Positions 49,511 through 59,125 of a stretch of 64,000 bases of DNA are shown in pieces. The stretch spans positions 1 through 64,000 of the forward strand of contig NZ_JAFBEA010000014.1 in NCBI RefSeq assembly GCF_016908515.1, written 5' to 3'. The stretch comes from Virgibacillus halotolerans. GTDB lineage: Bacteria; Bacillota; Bacilli; Bacillales; Amphibacillaceae. Positions within the stretch are counted from its first letter, which is position 1; every line of letters begins with the position of its first letter. A program made the position numbers and the translations under genes. The notes under the pieces are model-generated. The model saw only the letters and a program-made list of their open reading frames with translations. It made no database searches and was not told the DNA's origin.

Positions 49511-51158
49511 ATGCTTCTTCCTCTTCTTTTAGAATCGTTCCAATCATTAAAGCAACGCGTACTTTCAATGAGTCGGCTGGATCCCGGAATGAACAATGGA
49601 GCATTTCTTCCGTCTTCTGGATTCTGTATTTTACCGTATTACGATGAATGAAAAGTTTTCTGGATGTTTCCGAGATTTCACATTGACAGTCCAAGTATAC
49701 CTCGATCGTTTTCACTAATTCTAATTCCTCTTTTGTTTCTGGATACGCCAGTGACTTCAGCGTATTTTCATACAACGATTTGATATCTTTTCTGGGAATG
49801 GTGTTGAGTAATTCCTTGATTTCCCTTGTTTTATAAAAGTTGATGAAGCCCTTCATTTTAAGTTCGTAGCCATTTGTTATTGCTTCAACTGCTTCCTGAT
49901 AGGCGACAGGAATGTCCGTAAGTGTATGAATTAAGTTACTTACCCCGAATGAGACAGAAAAGTCTTCCTGAATATTTCTTTGCGCCTTTTCGATGAACGC
50001 TGTAACCTTTTTCATTTCTTCCTCTGTATAATTGGTAAATTGTAGCATCATCACAAAGTATTTTTCCTTTGTAAATAAGGTTGCTTGCATTTCTCCATCA
50101 ATGATTTCGTCCTCAAGCTGGTCATAAATGCTGTTGTGTAATTCTCCTACCTTTTTTTCGTGTAATCGCAGTGTTTCATATTTTTCGTCTTCCGTATCCA
50201 CGTTACATACAATGCATATACTTTCCATATTTTTTTCTAGTCCATAATAACTTGCCCGGCTTGTGATCTCTTCCTCTGATACAATTCGTTTTTCGATTAA
50301 ATCAGCAAAAAAGTTATTTTTCAATAGCCTGGAGTTTTCTTCGATAGATTGTTCTTTAATCATTGTAAATGAAATGACGTTTCCAGCCTGTTCAATCGCC
50401 ATTTGCGACGATGGATAGGGCATTGTTGCTGAATCAATAATAACAAGCATGCTTGGATACTGACGTTTTGTTTGCACCGGGAAAGTCGTAACCGATTGTA
50501 GTTCATCGGATGGTAGGTTAAACGTAACTCCTTTTCGAGCACGAGCGAGATCATCCTTCGTATGTTGAATGATTTCCTTTTCCACCAACTGCATCGAATC
50601 CTTACGAAAATCATAGCTATGGGCAATTAGTTCTCCGCGGTGGTTTAATAAAATAGTTGGTCGCGATAGAAAATGTCCAAGCTGTTCTACAAGTGAAGGC
50701 AAGCTATATCCTCTAATCATCATGTTTGAAAATTCCCTTTGAACATGGATGGCATAATATAGCTGCTCCGCCTCATGGTCATTTAAATAGTTTAAGATAT
50801 GACGGGATACATCACCTAAAGTATTTTCCGTAGGTAAATCGATGATAGGAAAGGCTAGGTCATCTGCAAGTAACTTCACTTCATTTGGCAATTCCTTTAA
50901 AAATCGATAAACTTTAATGACGATACCTGAACAATTTAAATCATGCATCTGTTGGATTAAATCGAGTAGCTTTTGTGTATCATCTTTAAAAGCATAGGCA
51001 GTTGTTAGTAATAAATCATTTTTGTTTAAAAAATCAATCACGTCTGGTGTATCAGATATATTTACAGATTGTACGTTTCGCGTCAAGCCTCTGTGGCCCG
51101 CCAAAACCTTGCAATCTTTCATCCCTTCTAGTATGAACAAATCGTTTACTGTTTTCAT
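49509..51158 (-). CDS. pucR: PucR-type purine catabolism regulator
   Basis: 549 aa. N-terminal PucR domain (about 1-125; VNDLFILEGMKDCKVLAGHRGL and VNISDTPDVIDFLNKNDLLLTT), a central GGDEF-like region (about 290-420) and a C-terminal HTH_30 domain with YLDCQCEISETSRKLFIHRNTVKYRIQ (about 495-520). B. subtilis PucR activates allantoin genes in response to ring-cleavage intermediates. ATG 51158 follows AAGGGGGA; an open frame extends to 51224. It is opposite to the purine permease, so the gap at 51159-51462 can control both. Confidence 0.92.
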   Translation of the reverse strand: MKTVNDLFILEGMKDCKVLAGHRGLTRNVQSVNISDTPDVIDFLNKNDLLLTTAYAFKDDTQKLLDLIQQMHDLNCSGIVIKVYRFLKELPNEVKLLADDLAFPIIDLPTENTLGDVSRHILNYLNDHEAEQLYYAIHVQREFSNMMIRGYSLPSLVEQLGHFLSRPTILLNHRGELIAHSYDFRKDSMQLVEKEIIQHTKDDLARARKGVTFNLPSDELQSVTTFPVQTKRQYPSMLVIIDSATMPYPSSQMAIEQAGNVISFTMIKEQSIEENSRLLKNNFFADLIEKRIVSEEEITSRASYYGLEKNMESICIVCNVDTEDEKYETLRLHEKKVGELHNSIYDQLEDEIIDGEMQATLFTKEKYFVMMLQFTNYTEEEMKKVTAFIEKAQRNIQEDFSVSFGVSNLIHTLTDIPVAYQEAVEAITNGYELKMKGFINFYKTREIKELLNTIPRKDIKSLYENTLKSLAYPETKEELELVKTIEVYLDCQCEISETSRKLFIHRNTVKYRIQKTEEMLHCSFRDPADSLKVRVALMIGTILKEEEEA

Positions 51159-51192
51159 ATTATATCCCCCTTGATAAAGGTCGTCCAAAGGA

Positions 51193-51272
51193 ATTATAAC
51201 TTGTTTAATGTAACAAGTAAACAAAAGAGGTTAATTGAATTATGCACTTTAACCAATGACTTATTTGTTCAA
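51193..51272. promoter_or_regulatory. pucR promoter and PucR-box-like site
   Basis: For pucR on the minus strand: TTTACT (51221-51216), 17-nt spacer, TATAAT (51198-51193). ACTTGTT and AACAAGT (51199-51218) form an inverted repeat in the spacer. The sequence at 51261-51249 (minus) reads AGTCATTGGTTAA, 12 of 13 matches to the B. subtilis PucR box WWWCNTTGGTTAA as I remember it. TTGAACAAA lies next to it (51272-51264). The permease has a -10 TATACT at 51403-51408. Confidence 0.6.
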
Positions 51273-51462
51273 ACGCATTATAATTTGAAGGTCGGTGTAA
51301 AATAGATTATAATTATTTAGCTTATTTTACATACTTTTTAACAATAGAATCACACCTCGCTAAACTTCCAATATGTAAGTTACGATGGTGTTTATTTTGT
51401 TGTATACTTTTACTATTGATTTATTTACTTAAGGTTTTTCGAATAAAAGGCTGGTGTCTATT

Positions 51463-52791
51463 ATGAAAGAATTATTAAAATCAAGTAACTGGTTTTCAGG
51501 GTTACAATGGCTCTTTTTCATTTTTACCAATATCATTGTTATACCGATCACAGTTGGGGCCGCATTTAATCTTCCACAGGAAACGATTGTTTCCATGCTT
51601 CAACTTTCCTTTATTGTGACAGGGATTGCTTGTATGCTTCAGGCATTTATAGGTCATAAGCGTGCAATCATGGAAGGACAATCCGGGCTGTGGTGGGGTG
51701 TGATTTTAACACTGGTTAATACTGCCGTTGCTCAAGGTGTACCATTGCAAGAGCTTGGAGGTAGTTTAACGGTTGGTGTATTGATCTCTGGGGCGATAAC
51801 AGTGATCATCGGATTATCTGGCGCAGGTCCACATCTGGCAAAGCTATTTTCACCTGCTGTCATGGGCGTATTTATGTTTTTATTTGGTGTTCAGCTGGTA
51901 GGTATTTTCATGAAGGGAATGCTTGGAATTCCCTTTGGGAACGATGCTGAATCGGGAGCGATAGATGTATCTGTTTCTTTATTGTCGATTGTAATCGCAA
52001 TTATTGTCATTATTATTAGTGTGAAAGCACCGTCGGCAATAAAACGTTACAGCTTGCTGATTGGTATCGTTCTTGGATGGATTTTGTTCGTTATCTTTTT
52101 TGATTCGGAACCTGCTGCAAAAGCATCATCATTTAATTTTGAACTGTTTCCTTTAGGGCACCCTTCATGGAATACCGGTATCATTATAACGGTTGTTTTA
52201 ACTGGTTTATTAAACACGGCAAATACATTTGGGGCATTAAAAGGGACGGATGCAATGTATCAGTCGATGACAACGAATAAGCAGTATCGTTCATCCTTTA
52301 CGATTACCGGTGTTTTAACGCTTATAGCCGGACTGTTTGGACTTGTACCTTATTCACCATATGTGTCATCGATCGGATTCTTAAACCAAACGGGTATTAT
52401 TAAGCGAATTCCGTTCATACTTGGTGGTTTCATGTTCTTATTGATGGGATTAATTCCGTCAGTAGGCGGATTTTTCTCCGGGCTGCCATTGAGTATTGGT
52501 AGTGCCGTATTGTTTGTAAGTTATCTGTTACTATTAAATTCGTCATTTCAGTTTTTTAACCAAGTATCATTTAATACGACGAATGTCTATCGGTCATCTG
52601 TTCCGCTCTTTGTAGGAATCATTATTATGACCATGCCGGCGAGTTATTTTCTAACATTGCCAAGCGTGATCCGGCCGCTTGTAAGTAGTGGCTTGTTAGT
52701 CGGAATTGTTTTAGCGCTTATCCTGGAAAATTTATTTCCATGGGATCGTTATGGGACTGAGAAAGAAAAACCAAAGAAAGCGCGCAGCTAG
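51463..52791 (+). CDS. NCS2-family purine permease (YbbY-like)
   Basis: 442 aa, about twelve to fourteen membrane segments. It resembles E. coli YbbY of the allantoin cluster: SGLQWLFFIFTNIIVIPIT, CMLQAFIGHKRAIMEGQSGLWWG, GLLNTANTFGALKGTDAMY and the end RPLVSSGLLVGIVLALILENL. The NCS2 signature region in helix 10 is atypical compared with xanthine carriers, so the substrate could be a purine or ureide. ATG 51463 is the likely start; GTG 51454 also fits. Confidence 0.87.
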   Translation: MKELLKSSNWFSGLQWLFFIFTNIIVIPITVGAAFNLPQETIVSMLQLSFIVTGIACMLQAFIGHKRAIMEGQSGLWWGVILTLVNTAVAQGVPLQELGGSLTVGVLISGAITVIIGLSGAGPHLAKLFSPAVMGVFMFLFGVQLVGIFMKGMLGIPFGNDAESGAIDVSVSLLSIVIAIIVIIISVKAPSAIKRYSLLIGIVLGWILFVIFFDSEPAAKASSFNFELFPLGHPSWNTGIIITVVLTGLLNTANTFGALKGTDAMYQSMTTNKQYRSSFTITGVLTLIAGLFGLVPYSPYVSSIGFLNQTGIIKRIPFILGGFMFLLMGLIPSVGGFFSGLPLSIGSAVLFVSYLLLLNSSFQFFNQVSFNTTNVYRSSVPLFVGIIIMTMPASYFLTLPSVIRPLVSSGLLVGIVLALILENLFPWDRYGTEKEKPKKARS

Positions 52792-52800
52792 CGTATTATG

Positions 52801-52842
52801 AAAAAAGCCAAAGCGTCCATTCTAGTCGCTTTGGCTTTTTAA
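52801..52842 (+). terminator. terminator of the purine permease gene
   Basis: AAAAAGCCAAAGCG and CGCTTTGGCTTTTT form a perfect 14-bp stem. The gap to allC also has TGAACAATAAC (52967-52977) and a -10 TATAAT (53028-53033) without a good -35. Confidence 0.92.
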
Positions 52843-53083
52843 ATTAAGCAAAGGTGCTCAATTACTAAGGTTAAGACAGGCATATTAAGGGTAAAGTAAG
52901 ATGGGTCGTTTAAAGTGTATAAAAGTGACAATGGGATGTTGGGAAAAGTCATTTTTTTATTCAAAATGAACAATAACGATTTTGGTTTTTATCCAGATGT
53001 TACATAGGATTCAGGCATAGAAAAGGCTATAATAGTAGTAGAAAAGTAGTTATATGAAGACGAAGCAAGAAAGGGTGACAAGA

Positions 53084-54313
53084 ATGGATTTGAGCAAGGA
53101 TATCGTAAACATGCTTGAAATGCTGGGTTCTCATGGAAAAGACCCTGCTGGCGGCATTACCCGCTTCCTTTATTCGGAGGAATGGGTCGAGGCCCAGAAG
53201 TACTTGGAACGGGAGATGGAAAATGAAGGCTTAGATGTCTCATTTGATGCGATTGGAAACCTGTTCGGTACATTAAAAGGTTCGAAGTTTCCTGAGGAAA
53301 CAGTTTTGTCTGGATCCCATGTGGATACAGTTAGAAATGGTGGCTACTATGATGGACAGTATGGTATTGTAGCAGCCTTTATCGCAATTAAATATTTAAA
53401 AGAAAAATACGGTCAGCCACTCCGCAATCTCGAAATGGTTTCCATGGCAGAAGAAGAGGGAAGCCGTTTTCCATATGGACTCTGGGGGTCGAAAAACATT
53501 GTCGGTATAGCGAAAAAAGCAGATGTTGAAAAAATGGAGGATTCAGATGGGGTTCCATTTGTTAATGCCATGACCAGAGCCGGATTTGCATTCCGCGATG
53601 AAGAGGTCGGTATGCGGGACGATTTAAAAGCATTTGTTGAACTTCATGTTGAACAAGGTAATGTCCTTGAAAGTGAAAAGAAATCTGTTGGTGTTGTTCA
53701 TAGTATTGTCGGTCAGAGAAGATTCAATATCGAATTAACCGGACAGGCAAACCATGCAGGTACGACACCAATGGGCTATCGAAAAGACGCGGTTTATGCT
53801 GCGAGTCAGATGATATATGAAATTATTTCTGCAGCAAGAGTACATGGTGATCCACTGGTCGCTACAGTTGGAGAAATTGATGTGACACCAAATGTGGTTA
53901 ATGTTGTTCCAGGAAAAGCATTATTCTCATTGGATATTCGCCACACGGATAAAGACGCACTGGTCAGCTTTACAGATGAATTGAATGAGATTTTAAGTAA
54001 AACGGCAAAGGTGCACGGTGTGACGCTCGATGTGAATATGTGGATGGATGAAGATCCTGTGCCAATGGATCAAGAGATTGTCGATATAATGGAAGGCTAT
54101 TGTAAGGAAAATGGCTTAAATTATAAATTGATGCACAGTGGTGCAGGACATGATTCGCAAATATTTGCTCCACAAATACCAACAGCTATGCTATTTGTAC
54201 CAAGCCGTGATGGTATTAGTCATAATCCAGCTGAATTCACGGAACCCGCTGATTTAGCGGAAGGGGTTAAAGCTCTTATTGGTACGCTTTATGAATTAGC
54301 TTATAAAGAATAG
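53084..54313 (+). CDS. allC: allantoate amidohydrolase
   Basis: Hydrolyses allantoate to ureidoglycine, ammonia and CO2. 409 aa, M20 peptidase-like, two-metal site: LSGSHVDTVRNGG (His, Asp), YYDGQYG, AEEEGSRFP (Glu-Glu), ELHVEQG (His) and DGISHNPAEF (His). The dimerisation lid is in the middle with GQANHAGTTPMGYRKDA. ATG 53084 lies 7 nt from AAAGGGTG; the ATG at 53054 is too early. allE and allD follow in the same direction. Confidence 0.96.
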   Translation: MDLSKDIVNMLEMLGSHGKDPAGGITRFLYSEEWVEAQKYLEREMENEGLDVSFDAIGNLFGTLKGSKFPEETVLSGSHVDTVRNGGYYDGQYGIVAAFIAIKYLKEKYGQPLRNLEMVSMAEEEGSRFPYGLWGSKNIVGIAKKADVEKMEDSDGVPFVNAMTRAGFAFRDEEVGMRDDLKAFVELHVEQGNVLESEKKSVGVVHSIVGQRRFNIELTGQANHAGTTPMGYRKDAVYAASQMIYEIISAARVHGDPLVATVGEIDVTPNVVNVVPGKALFSLDIRHTDKDALVSFTDELNEILSKTAKVHGVTLDVNMWMDEDPVPMDQEIVDIMEGYCKENGLNYKLMHSGAGHDSQIFAPQIPTAMLFVPSRDGISHNPAEFTEPADLAEGVKALIGTLYELAYKE

Positions 54314-54361
54314 ATAGAAAACCATTCTATTAAAAAGAAAAACTAAAGGAGAGATATTATA

Positions 54362-55129
54362 ATGGGTTATCCACAAGATTTATTATCATCAAGATCAATT
54401 ATTAAACACGGTAAGTATGCGTTGATCGCACCAGAAGGTCTAGTGAAAAACGTTGTTCCAGGCTTTGAAGAATCTGACGTATCTATCCTATCTTCACCAA
54501 AACTTGGTGCAAGCTTTGTCGATTATATTATCACGATGCACAAAGGTGGTAAAAACACAGGATTTGCTGGACAAGCAGATGTACAATCATTTCTTTATGT
54601 GATCGATGGTAAATTAAAAGCTACTGCAGACAATGAAGAATATGAGTTGGAACAAGGTGGCTATATTTACTGCCCGGCAGGAACAAAATTGGCATTTGAA
54701 AACCTTGTTGATGGGGATTCAAAAGTATTCCTTTATAAACAGAAATATACGCCACTAGAAGGTGTTGCAAAACCAAAAATTGTTACAGGTAACACAAACG
54801 ATATTCCTGAAGAAGATTACGATGGTATGACTAACATGCGCTTGCAGGATTTATTACCAACTGATGATTTGGCTTTCGATATGAACTTCCATATCTTAAC
54901 GTTTGACCCTGCTGGTTCTCATCCGTTTATTGAAACACACGTACAAGAGCATGGTGCATATCTGTTATCTGGTGAAGGATTGTACAATTTGGATAACGAA
55001 TGGATTCCAGTTAAAAAAGATGACTACATCTTTATGGGACCATACGTACAGCAAGCATGCTACGCTGTTGGTAGAGAAAAGCTATCTTATATTTACTCCA
55101 AAGATTGTAACAGAGATCCAGAACTTTAA
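54362..55129 (+). CDS. allE: (S)-ureidoglycine aminohydrolase
   Basis: Manganese-dependent double cupin that releases ammonia from (S)-ureidoglycine with retention of configuration, giving (S)-ureidoglycolate for AllD. 255 aa, close in length to E. coli YlbA. The second cupin (about 170-250) has the metal motif HPFIETHVQEHGAYLLSGEG and a very conserved end, SYIYSKDCNRDPEL. It stands directly between allC and allD, in pathway order. AAAGGAGAG precedes the start. Confidence 0.97.
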   Translation: MGYPQDLLSSRSIIKHGKYALIAPEGLVKNVVPGFEESDVSILSSPKLGASFVDYIITMHKGGKNTGFAGQADVQSFLYVIDGKLKATADNEEYELEQGGYIYCPAGTKLAFENLVDGDSKVFLYKQKYTPLEGVAKPKIVTGNTNDIPEEDYDGMTNMRLQDLLPTDDLAFDMNFHILTFDPAGSHPFIETHVQEHGAYLLSGEGLYNLDNEWIPVKKDDYIFMGPYVQQACYAVGREKLSYIYSKDCNRDPEL

Positions 55130-55247
55130 AATGTAAAATGAATTTGACTTAGATGAAAATGGTAAAAATATCTCGGTATTTTTACCATTTTCAATGTGTA
55201 TTAGGATAAAATACACGCGATCAAAAAGAAAATAAGAGGTGTCACGT

Positions 55248-56297
55248 ATGAGAGTTTCAAAAGAAGAGCTGAATAAATTAATAAAAAATAAACTGCAAAA
55301 GGCCGGGTTACAGGAAGAACATGCGGCTGTTGCAGCAGATGTGCTTGAACATGCAGATTTACGAGGAATTCATTCCCACGGTGCAATGCGGGTCGAATAC
55401 TATGCAGAACGGATCGCTAAGGGCGGTATCAATACAAATCCTGCATACAAATTTGAAAAAACTGGTCCAAGTACCGCTGTCTTTGATGGTGACAATGGTG
55501 TCGGTCATTTCATGGCAGATAAGGCAATGGATGAAGCGATTAATATGGCCAAGGAAAATGGCGTTGCGGTTGTAGGTGTAAAGAAAATGAGCCACAGTGG
55601 CGCACTTTCTTATTTTGTACAAAAAGCTGCTAACGAAAAAATGATTGGTATTTCTCTTTGTCAGTCGGATCCAATGGTTGTACCATTTGGCGGAGCTGAA
55701 GCTTATTATGGAACAAACCCGATTGCATTTGCTGCACCAAGTAAAACAGGGAAAAATATTATTGTAGATATGGCAACAACTGTACAAGCATGGGGTAAAA
55801 TCCTACATGCTCGTTCTAAAAATGAATCCATTCCAGATAACTGGGCTGTTGATAAAAATGGGGAGCCGACAACAGATCCATTTAACGTACAAGCATTGTT
55901 ACCAATAGCTGGACCTAAAGGCTATGGATTGATGATGATGGTTGATATTTTATCTGGTGTATTATTAGGACTCCCATTTGGTAAAAATGTATCTTCCATG
56001 TATGAGGACTTAACGGCCTACCGTAATCTTGGACAGTTGCACATTGTAATTAATCCAGAATTCTTTACAAGTATGGAAGGATTTTTGGAAAACATTACGA
56101 CAACAATGGATGACTTAAACAATATTAAACCTGCTGCAGGTTTTGATAAAGTATTATATCCTGGGCAACCAAATGACATTCAACAGGAAAAATATGAACA
56201 AGATGGTATTGAGATTGTTGATGATATTTATGAATATCTCGTTTCTGACGTCATTCACAATAACGCATACGATCATAAAGACCCGTTTGCAGAGTAA
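55248..56297 (+). CDS. allD: ureidoglycolate dehydrogenase, copy 2
   Basis: 349 aa, same family and nearly the same sequence blocks as the copy at 12752: ADLRGIHSHGAMRVEYYAER, CQSDPMVVPFGGAE, YGTNPIAFAAPS, AGPKGYGLMMMVDILSGV and IEIVDDIYEYL. I start at ATG 55248, 7 nt from AAGAGGT; GTG 55239 is less likely. It directly follows allE, which makes its substrate. Two copies far apart but in related operons suggest different expression conditions rather than different chemistry. Confidence 0.94.
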   Translation: MRVSKEELNKLIKNKLQKAGLQEEHAAVAADVLEHADLRGIHSHGAMRVEYYAERIAKGGINTNPAYKFEKTGPSTAVFDGDNGVGHFMADKAMDEAINMAKENGVAVVGVKKMSHSGALSYFVQKAANEKMIGISLCQSDPMVVPFGGAEAYYGTNPIAFAAPSKTGKNIIVDMATTVQAWGKILHARSKNESIPDNWAVDKNGEPTTDPFNVQALLPIAGPKGYGLMMMVDILSGVLLGLPFGKNVSSMYEDLTAYRNLGQLHIVINPEFFTSMEGFLENITTTMDDLNNIKPAAGFDKVLYPGQPNDIQQEKYEQDGIEIVDDIYEYLVSDVIHNNAYDHKDPFAE

Positions 56298-56315
56298 GTG
56301 AACAAATAAACTTTA

Positions 56316-56352
56316 ATAAAAAAAGGGATATCGCTATGATATCCCTTTTTGC
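56316..56352. terminator. bidirectional terminator
   Basis: AAAAAGGGATATC and GATATCCCTTTTT pair perfectly between allD copy 2 and the minus-strand phosphatase. Confidence 0.92.
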
Positions 56353-56357
56353 TACCA

Positions 56358-57143
56358 CTACTTTACCAATCCCAACGTTTTTAATCCGTTAAATATACCC
56401 GAATTTGTAACAGCTGACGTGGTATGTTTAGCATATTGAAAAAGCTCAGGATCACCATTCTCCATTGCAAACCCTTCACCGACAGACAACAGCATTTCTT
56501 TATCGTTCATGCCGTCACCAAAGGCAATGGCTTGTTCTTTTGTGATGTTTAAACGTTCTAGAATACGGTCAACCGCTTCGCCCTTATTTACGTTCGTGCG
56601 GATGATATCGTAACTGTTCTCGATGCCCGCAATGTTGACTTGAGACATGCGAAGGTTGGGCGCAATCTCGTAAAGATTTTCTTCGGAATGATTTATATTC
56701 ATAACCGTAACACCTAATGTTTTATCCGCGGTTTCATTGGTATACAATTCGTTATGTTGGAGCTGAAATGTATCAATAAAAGTTTGGACAAATGGCTGAT
56801 CAAGGGATGTGAAATAATTTTTCCCATTTGTATATAGAACCATTTCATGATTGTTTTCTTTAGCAACTTGTAGAAATTGTTCCACAGATTTAGCATCCAT
56901 TGGCGCGTCAATAATTGTCTCATTTTGATAAACAGCATAGGCGCCATTGTAGCCAATGTAAGAATCAACATGAAGCTCTTCAGCAAGCTCCATGACTTCA
57001 TGAAGCGGCCTTCCTGTACAAATGAAGACTTCTATTCCCTGGCTTTGTAATTGCGTAATGGCTTCTTTTGTGGAATCATCATATGTATGATCCGGTTTTA
57101 AAATAGTTCCATCGATATCGAGAAAAAGTATCTTGTATGTCAT
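56358..57143 (-). CDS. Cof-type HAD phosphatase
   Basis: 261 aa, HAD superfamily IIB. Motif I is FLDIDGTILKPD (nucleophile Asp10 and Asp12), motif II ICTGRP, and motif III/IV IAFGDGMNDKEML. Members dephosphorylate sugar phosphates, flavin or PLP, so the substrate cannot be named. ATG 57143 follows AAAGGAG; the frame is open to 57272 through the repeat-like gap without a ribosome site. Confidence 0.92.
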   Translation of the reverse strand: MTYKILFLDIDGTILKPDHTYDDSTKEAITQLQSQGIEVFICTGRPLHEVMELAEELHVDSYIGYNGAYAVYQNETIIDAPMDAKSVEQFLQVAKENNHEMVLYTNGKNYFTSLDQPFVQTFIDTFQLQHNELYTNETADKTLGVTVMNINHSEENLYEIAPNLRMSQVNIAGIENSYDIIRTNVNKGEAVDRILERLNITKEQAIAFGDGMNDKEMLLSVGEGFAMENGDPELFQYAKHTTSAVTNSGIFNGLKTLGLVK

Positions 57144-57255
57144 AGTGATCTCCTTTGTATGTATACTATATAGCATAATATCATATTTTGAATGGATATG
57201 CTGTGGGGGAGGAGCAAACTCGGGAGAGAACAGCGCAAACTCGCGCGCCACAAAA

Positions 57256-57291
57256 TGATGCCAGACACTCACCCGGTGTCTGGCATCATTA
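57256..57291 (-). terminator. terminator of the oligoendopeptidase gene
   Basis: ATGATGCCAGACAC and GTGTCTGGCATCAT form a perfect stem, followed on the minus strand by TTTTG. Confidence 0.85.
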
Positions 57292-57295
57292 AAAG

Positions 57296-58993
57296 TTATA
57301 ACGCTTTATCATCAATGGCATCTAACCAATCGTCAACTGCTTTTACAATAGATTCGACTGTGCCTTCTTCAAATGGAGAACGAAGATTTGCTGCTTCCAC
57401 CAATTCGAGAAACGGTTTTGATCCACCTAGTTTGCATAAGTGATAATAGTCATGCCATGCACTTTCCTGATCATCACGTGACTTTTTCCAGAACTGAAAA
57501 GCACAGACTTGTGCGAGTGTGTAATCAATATAATAAAATGGAATTTCATAAATATGGCTCTGTCGCTGCCAGAAAGCTCCTGCCTCTAAATAGGTGATCC
57601 CATCATAATCACGATGTGGGAGGTACGTTTCTTCTAATTTCTTCCATGCAACCTTACGTTCATCTGGTGTCCAGTTTGGATTTTCATAGATCAAATGCTG
57701 GAATTCATCTACAGCCACACCATATGGCAGGAATTGTAGTGTATCAGCTAAATGGGAATATCTATATTTATCCGCATCTTCTTTAAAGAAAAGCTCCATC
57801 CAGGGCCACGTGAAAAATTCCATGCTCATCGAATGGATTTCTGCGGCTTCACTTGTTGGAAAGCGATATTCAGGGACAGCTATATCTCGGCTGGAATAGA
57901 ACTGGAATGCGTGACCTGCTTCATGTGTGAGCACATCGATGTCGCCTGAAGTCCCATTAAAATTAGAAAAGATAAAAGGTGATTGGTAATCTTCAATGAA
58001 TGTACAATACCCACCAGATTCTTTCCCTTTTTTGGCTTCCAAATCCATTAGATTACGATCCAGCATGTAGTGGAAGAACGCATCCGTTTCGGCTGATAGT
58101 TCGCTGTACATTTTTGTGCCATTTTCAACAATCCATCCGGGTGGACCTTTTGGTGTCGCATTACCAGACTTAAATGTGAAACCTTCATCATAAAACTTTA
58201 AGGCATCAACACCAATTCGTTCCGCTTGTTTCTCATATAACTTTGTGACTAGCGGAACAACATAATCCCGTACTTGTTTACGGAAAACATGAACCATTTC
58301 TGCGTCATAATCAATCCGCTGCATCCGTTTATAGCCGAGTTCAACGAAGTTTTTATAGCCTAATGTTGTCGCTATTTCATGACGCGTTTTTACAAGCTGA
58401 TCGTAGATATCATCGAACTTCGCTACGTGTCCCTCATAGAATCCAAAACTTGCCTCTACAGCTTTTTTTCGTGTGGAGCGATCCTTATTTTGGGAGAATG
58501 GTGTAAGCTGTGCAATAGTATAGGTTTCTCCTTGGAATTCCACTTCTGCTGAAGCCACTAGTTTAGCGTATTCTGATGATAGTCTGTTTTCTTTTTGCAG
58601 TAAATGAATCACTTCTGGCGAAAAAGACTGAATCTCGAGATCTGCAATAGAAAAAAATTGTGATCCCCATTGCGCCTCTAATTGTTCGCGATAGGAAGAT
58701 TTCACTAACGCTTTATAAAATTCCGTACTGAGTGCTTGCAGTTCAGGTTCGAGTTCATCAAAGAAATCCCGTTCTTTTTGATAAAATGCATCATTTGTAT
58801 TAATTGTAGCTCTGATATATACCAATTCAGAAAGGGTGGACAAACGATTGCGAAAGGTATTAATTTCCTCCATTGCCTTGGTAGCTTTATTGAATGAGTC
58901 AGCAGCTTTAAAGTCCTGTAGTAATCCGCTGAACTTGTCCTTCTCTTCCTGTAAATTCGGCCGTTCATACGTATAATCTTCAAAAGTTATCAT
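57296..58993 (-). CDS. M3-family oligoendopeptidase (PepF-like)
   Basis: 565 aa cytoplasmic zinc peptidase that cuts short peptides. The zinc motif HEAGH lies in VLTHEAGHAFQFYSS (about residue 365), and the third ligand is the Glu of PTSEAAEIHSMSMEFFTWP. The N-terminal half is helical and forms the channel typical of M3 enzymes. AGGGGGAAATATC precedes the start. It may help to degrade peptides imported by Opp, though the two are not linked in position. Confidence 0.94.
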   Translation of the reverse strand: MITFEDYTYERPNLQEEKDKFSGLLQDFKAADSFNKATKAMEEINTFRNRLSTLSELVYIRATINTNDAFYQKERDFFDELEPELQALSTEFYKALVKSSYREQLEAQWGSQFFSIADLEIQSFSPEVIHLLQKENRLSSEYAKLVASAEVEFQGETYTIAQLTPFSQNKDRSTRKKAVEASFGFYEGHVAKFDDIYDQLVKTRHEIATTLGYKNFVELGYKRMQRIDYDAEMVHVFRKQVRDYVVPLVTKLYEKQAERIGVDALKFYDEGFTFKSGNATPKGPPGWIVENGTKMYSELSAETDAFFHYMLDRNLMDLEAKKGKESGGYCTFIEDYQSPFIFSNFNGTSGDIDVLTHEAGHAFQFYSSRDIAVPEYRFPTSEAAEIHSMSMEFFTWPWMELFFKEDADKYRYSHLADTLQFLPYGVAVDEFQHLIYENPNWTPDERKVAWKKLEETYLPHRDYDGITYLEAGAFWQRQSHIYEIPFYYIDYTLAQVCAFQFWKKSRDDQESAWHDYYHLCKLGGSKPFLELVEAANLRSPFEEGTVESIVKAVDDWLDAIDDKAL

Positions 58994-59125
58994 GATATTT
59001 CCCCCTCATCTATACTAATTATTCAACATGACGTGAAAAAAATCCTCTTTTTTGTCTCTGATTTTACGGTTTTTTTGCACCTGTGATATACTAAATCTAA
59101 TCGTTCAGCGCTAAAGGAGCATAAA

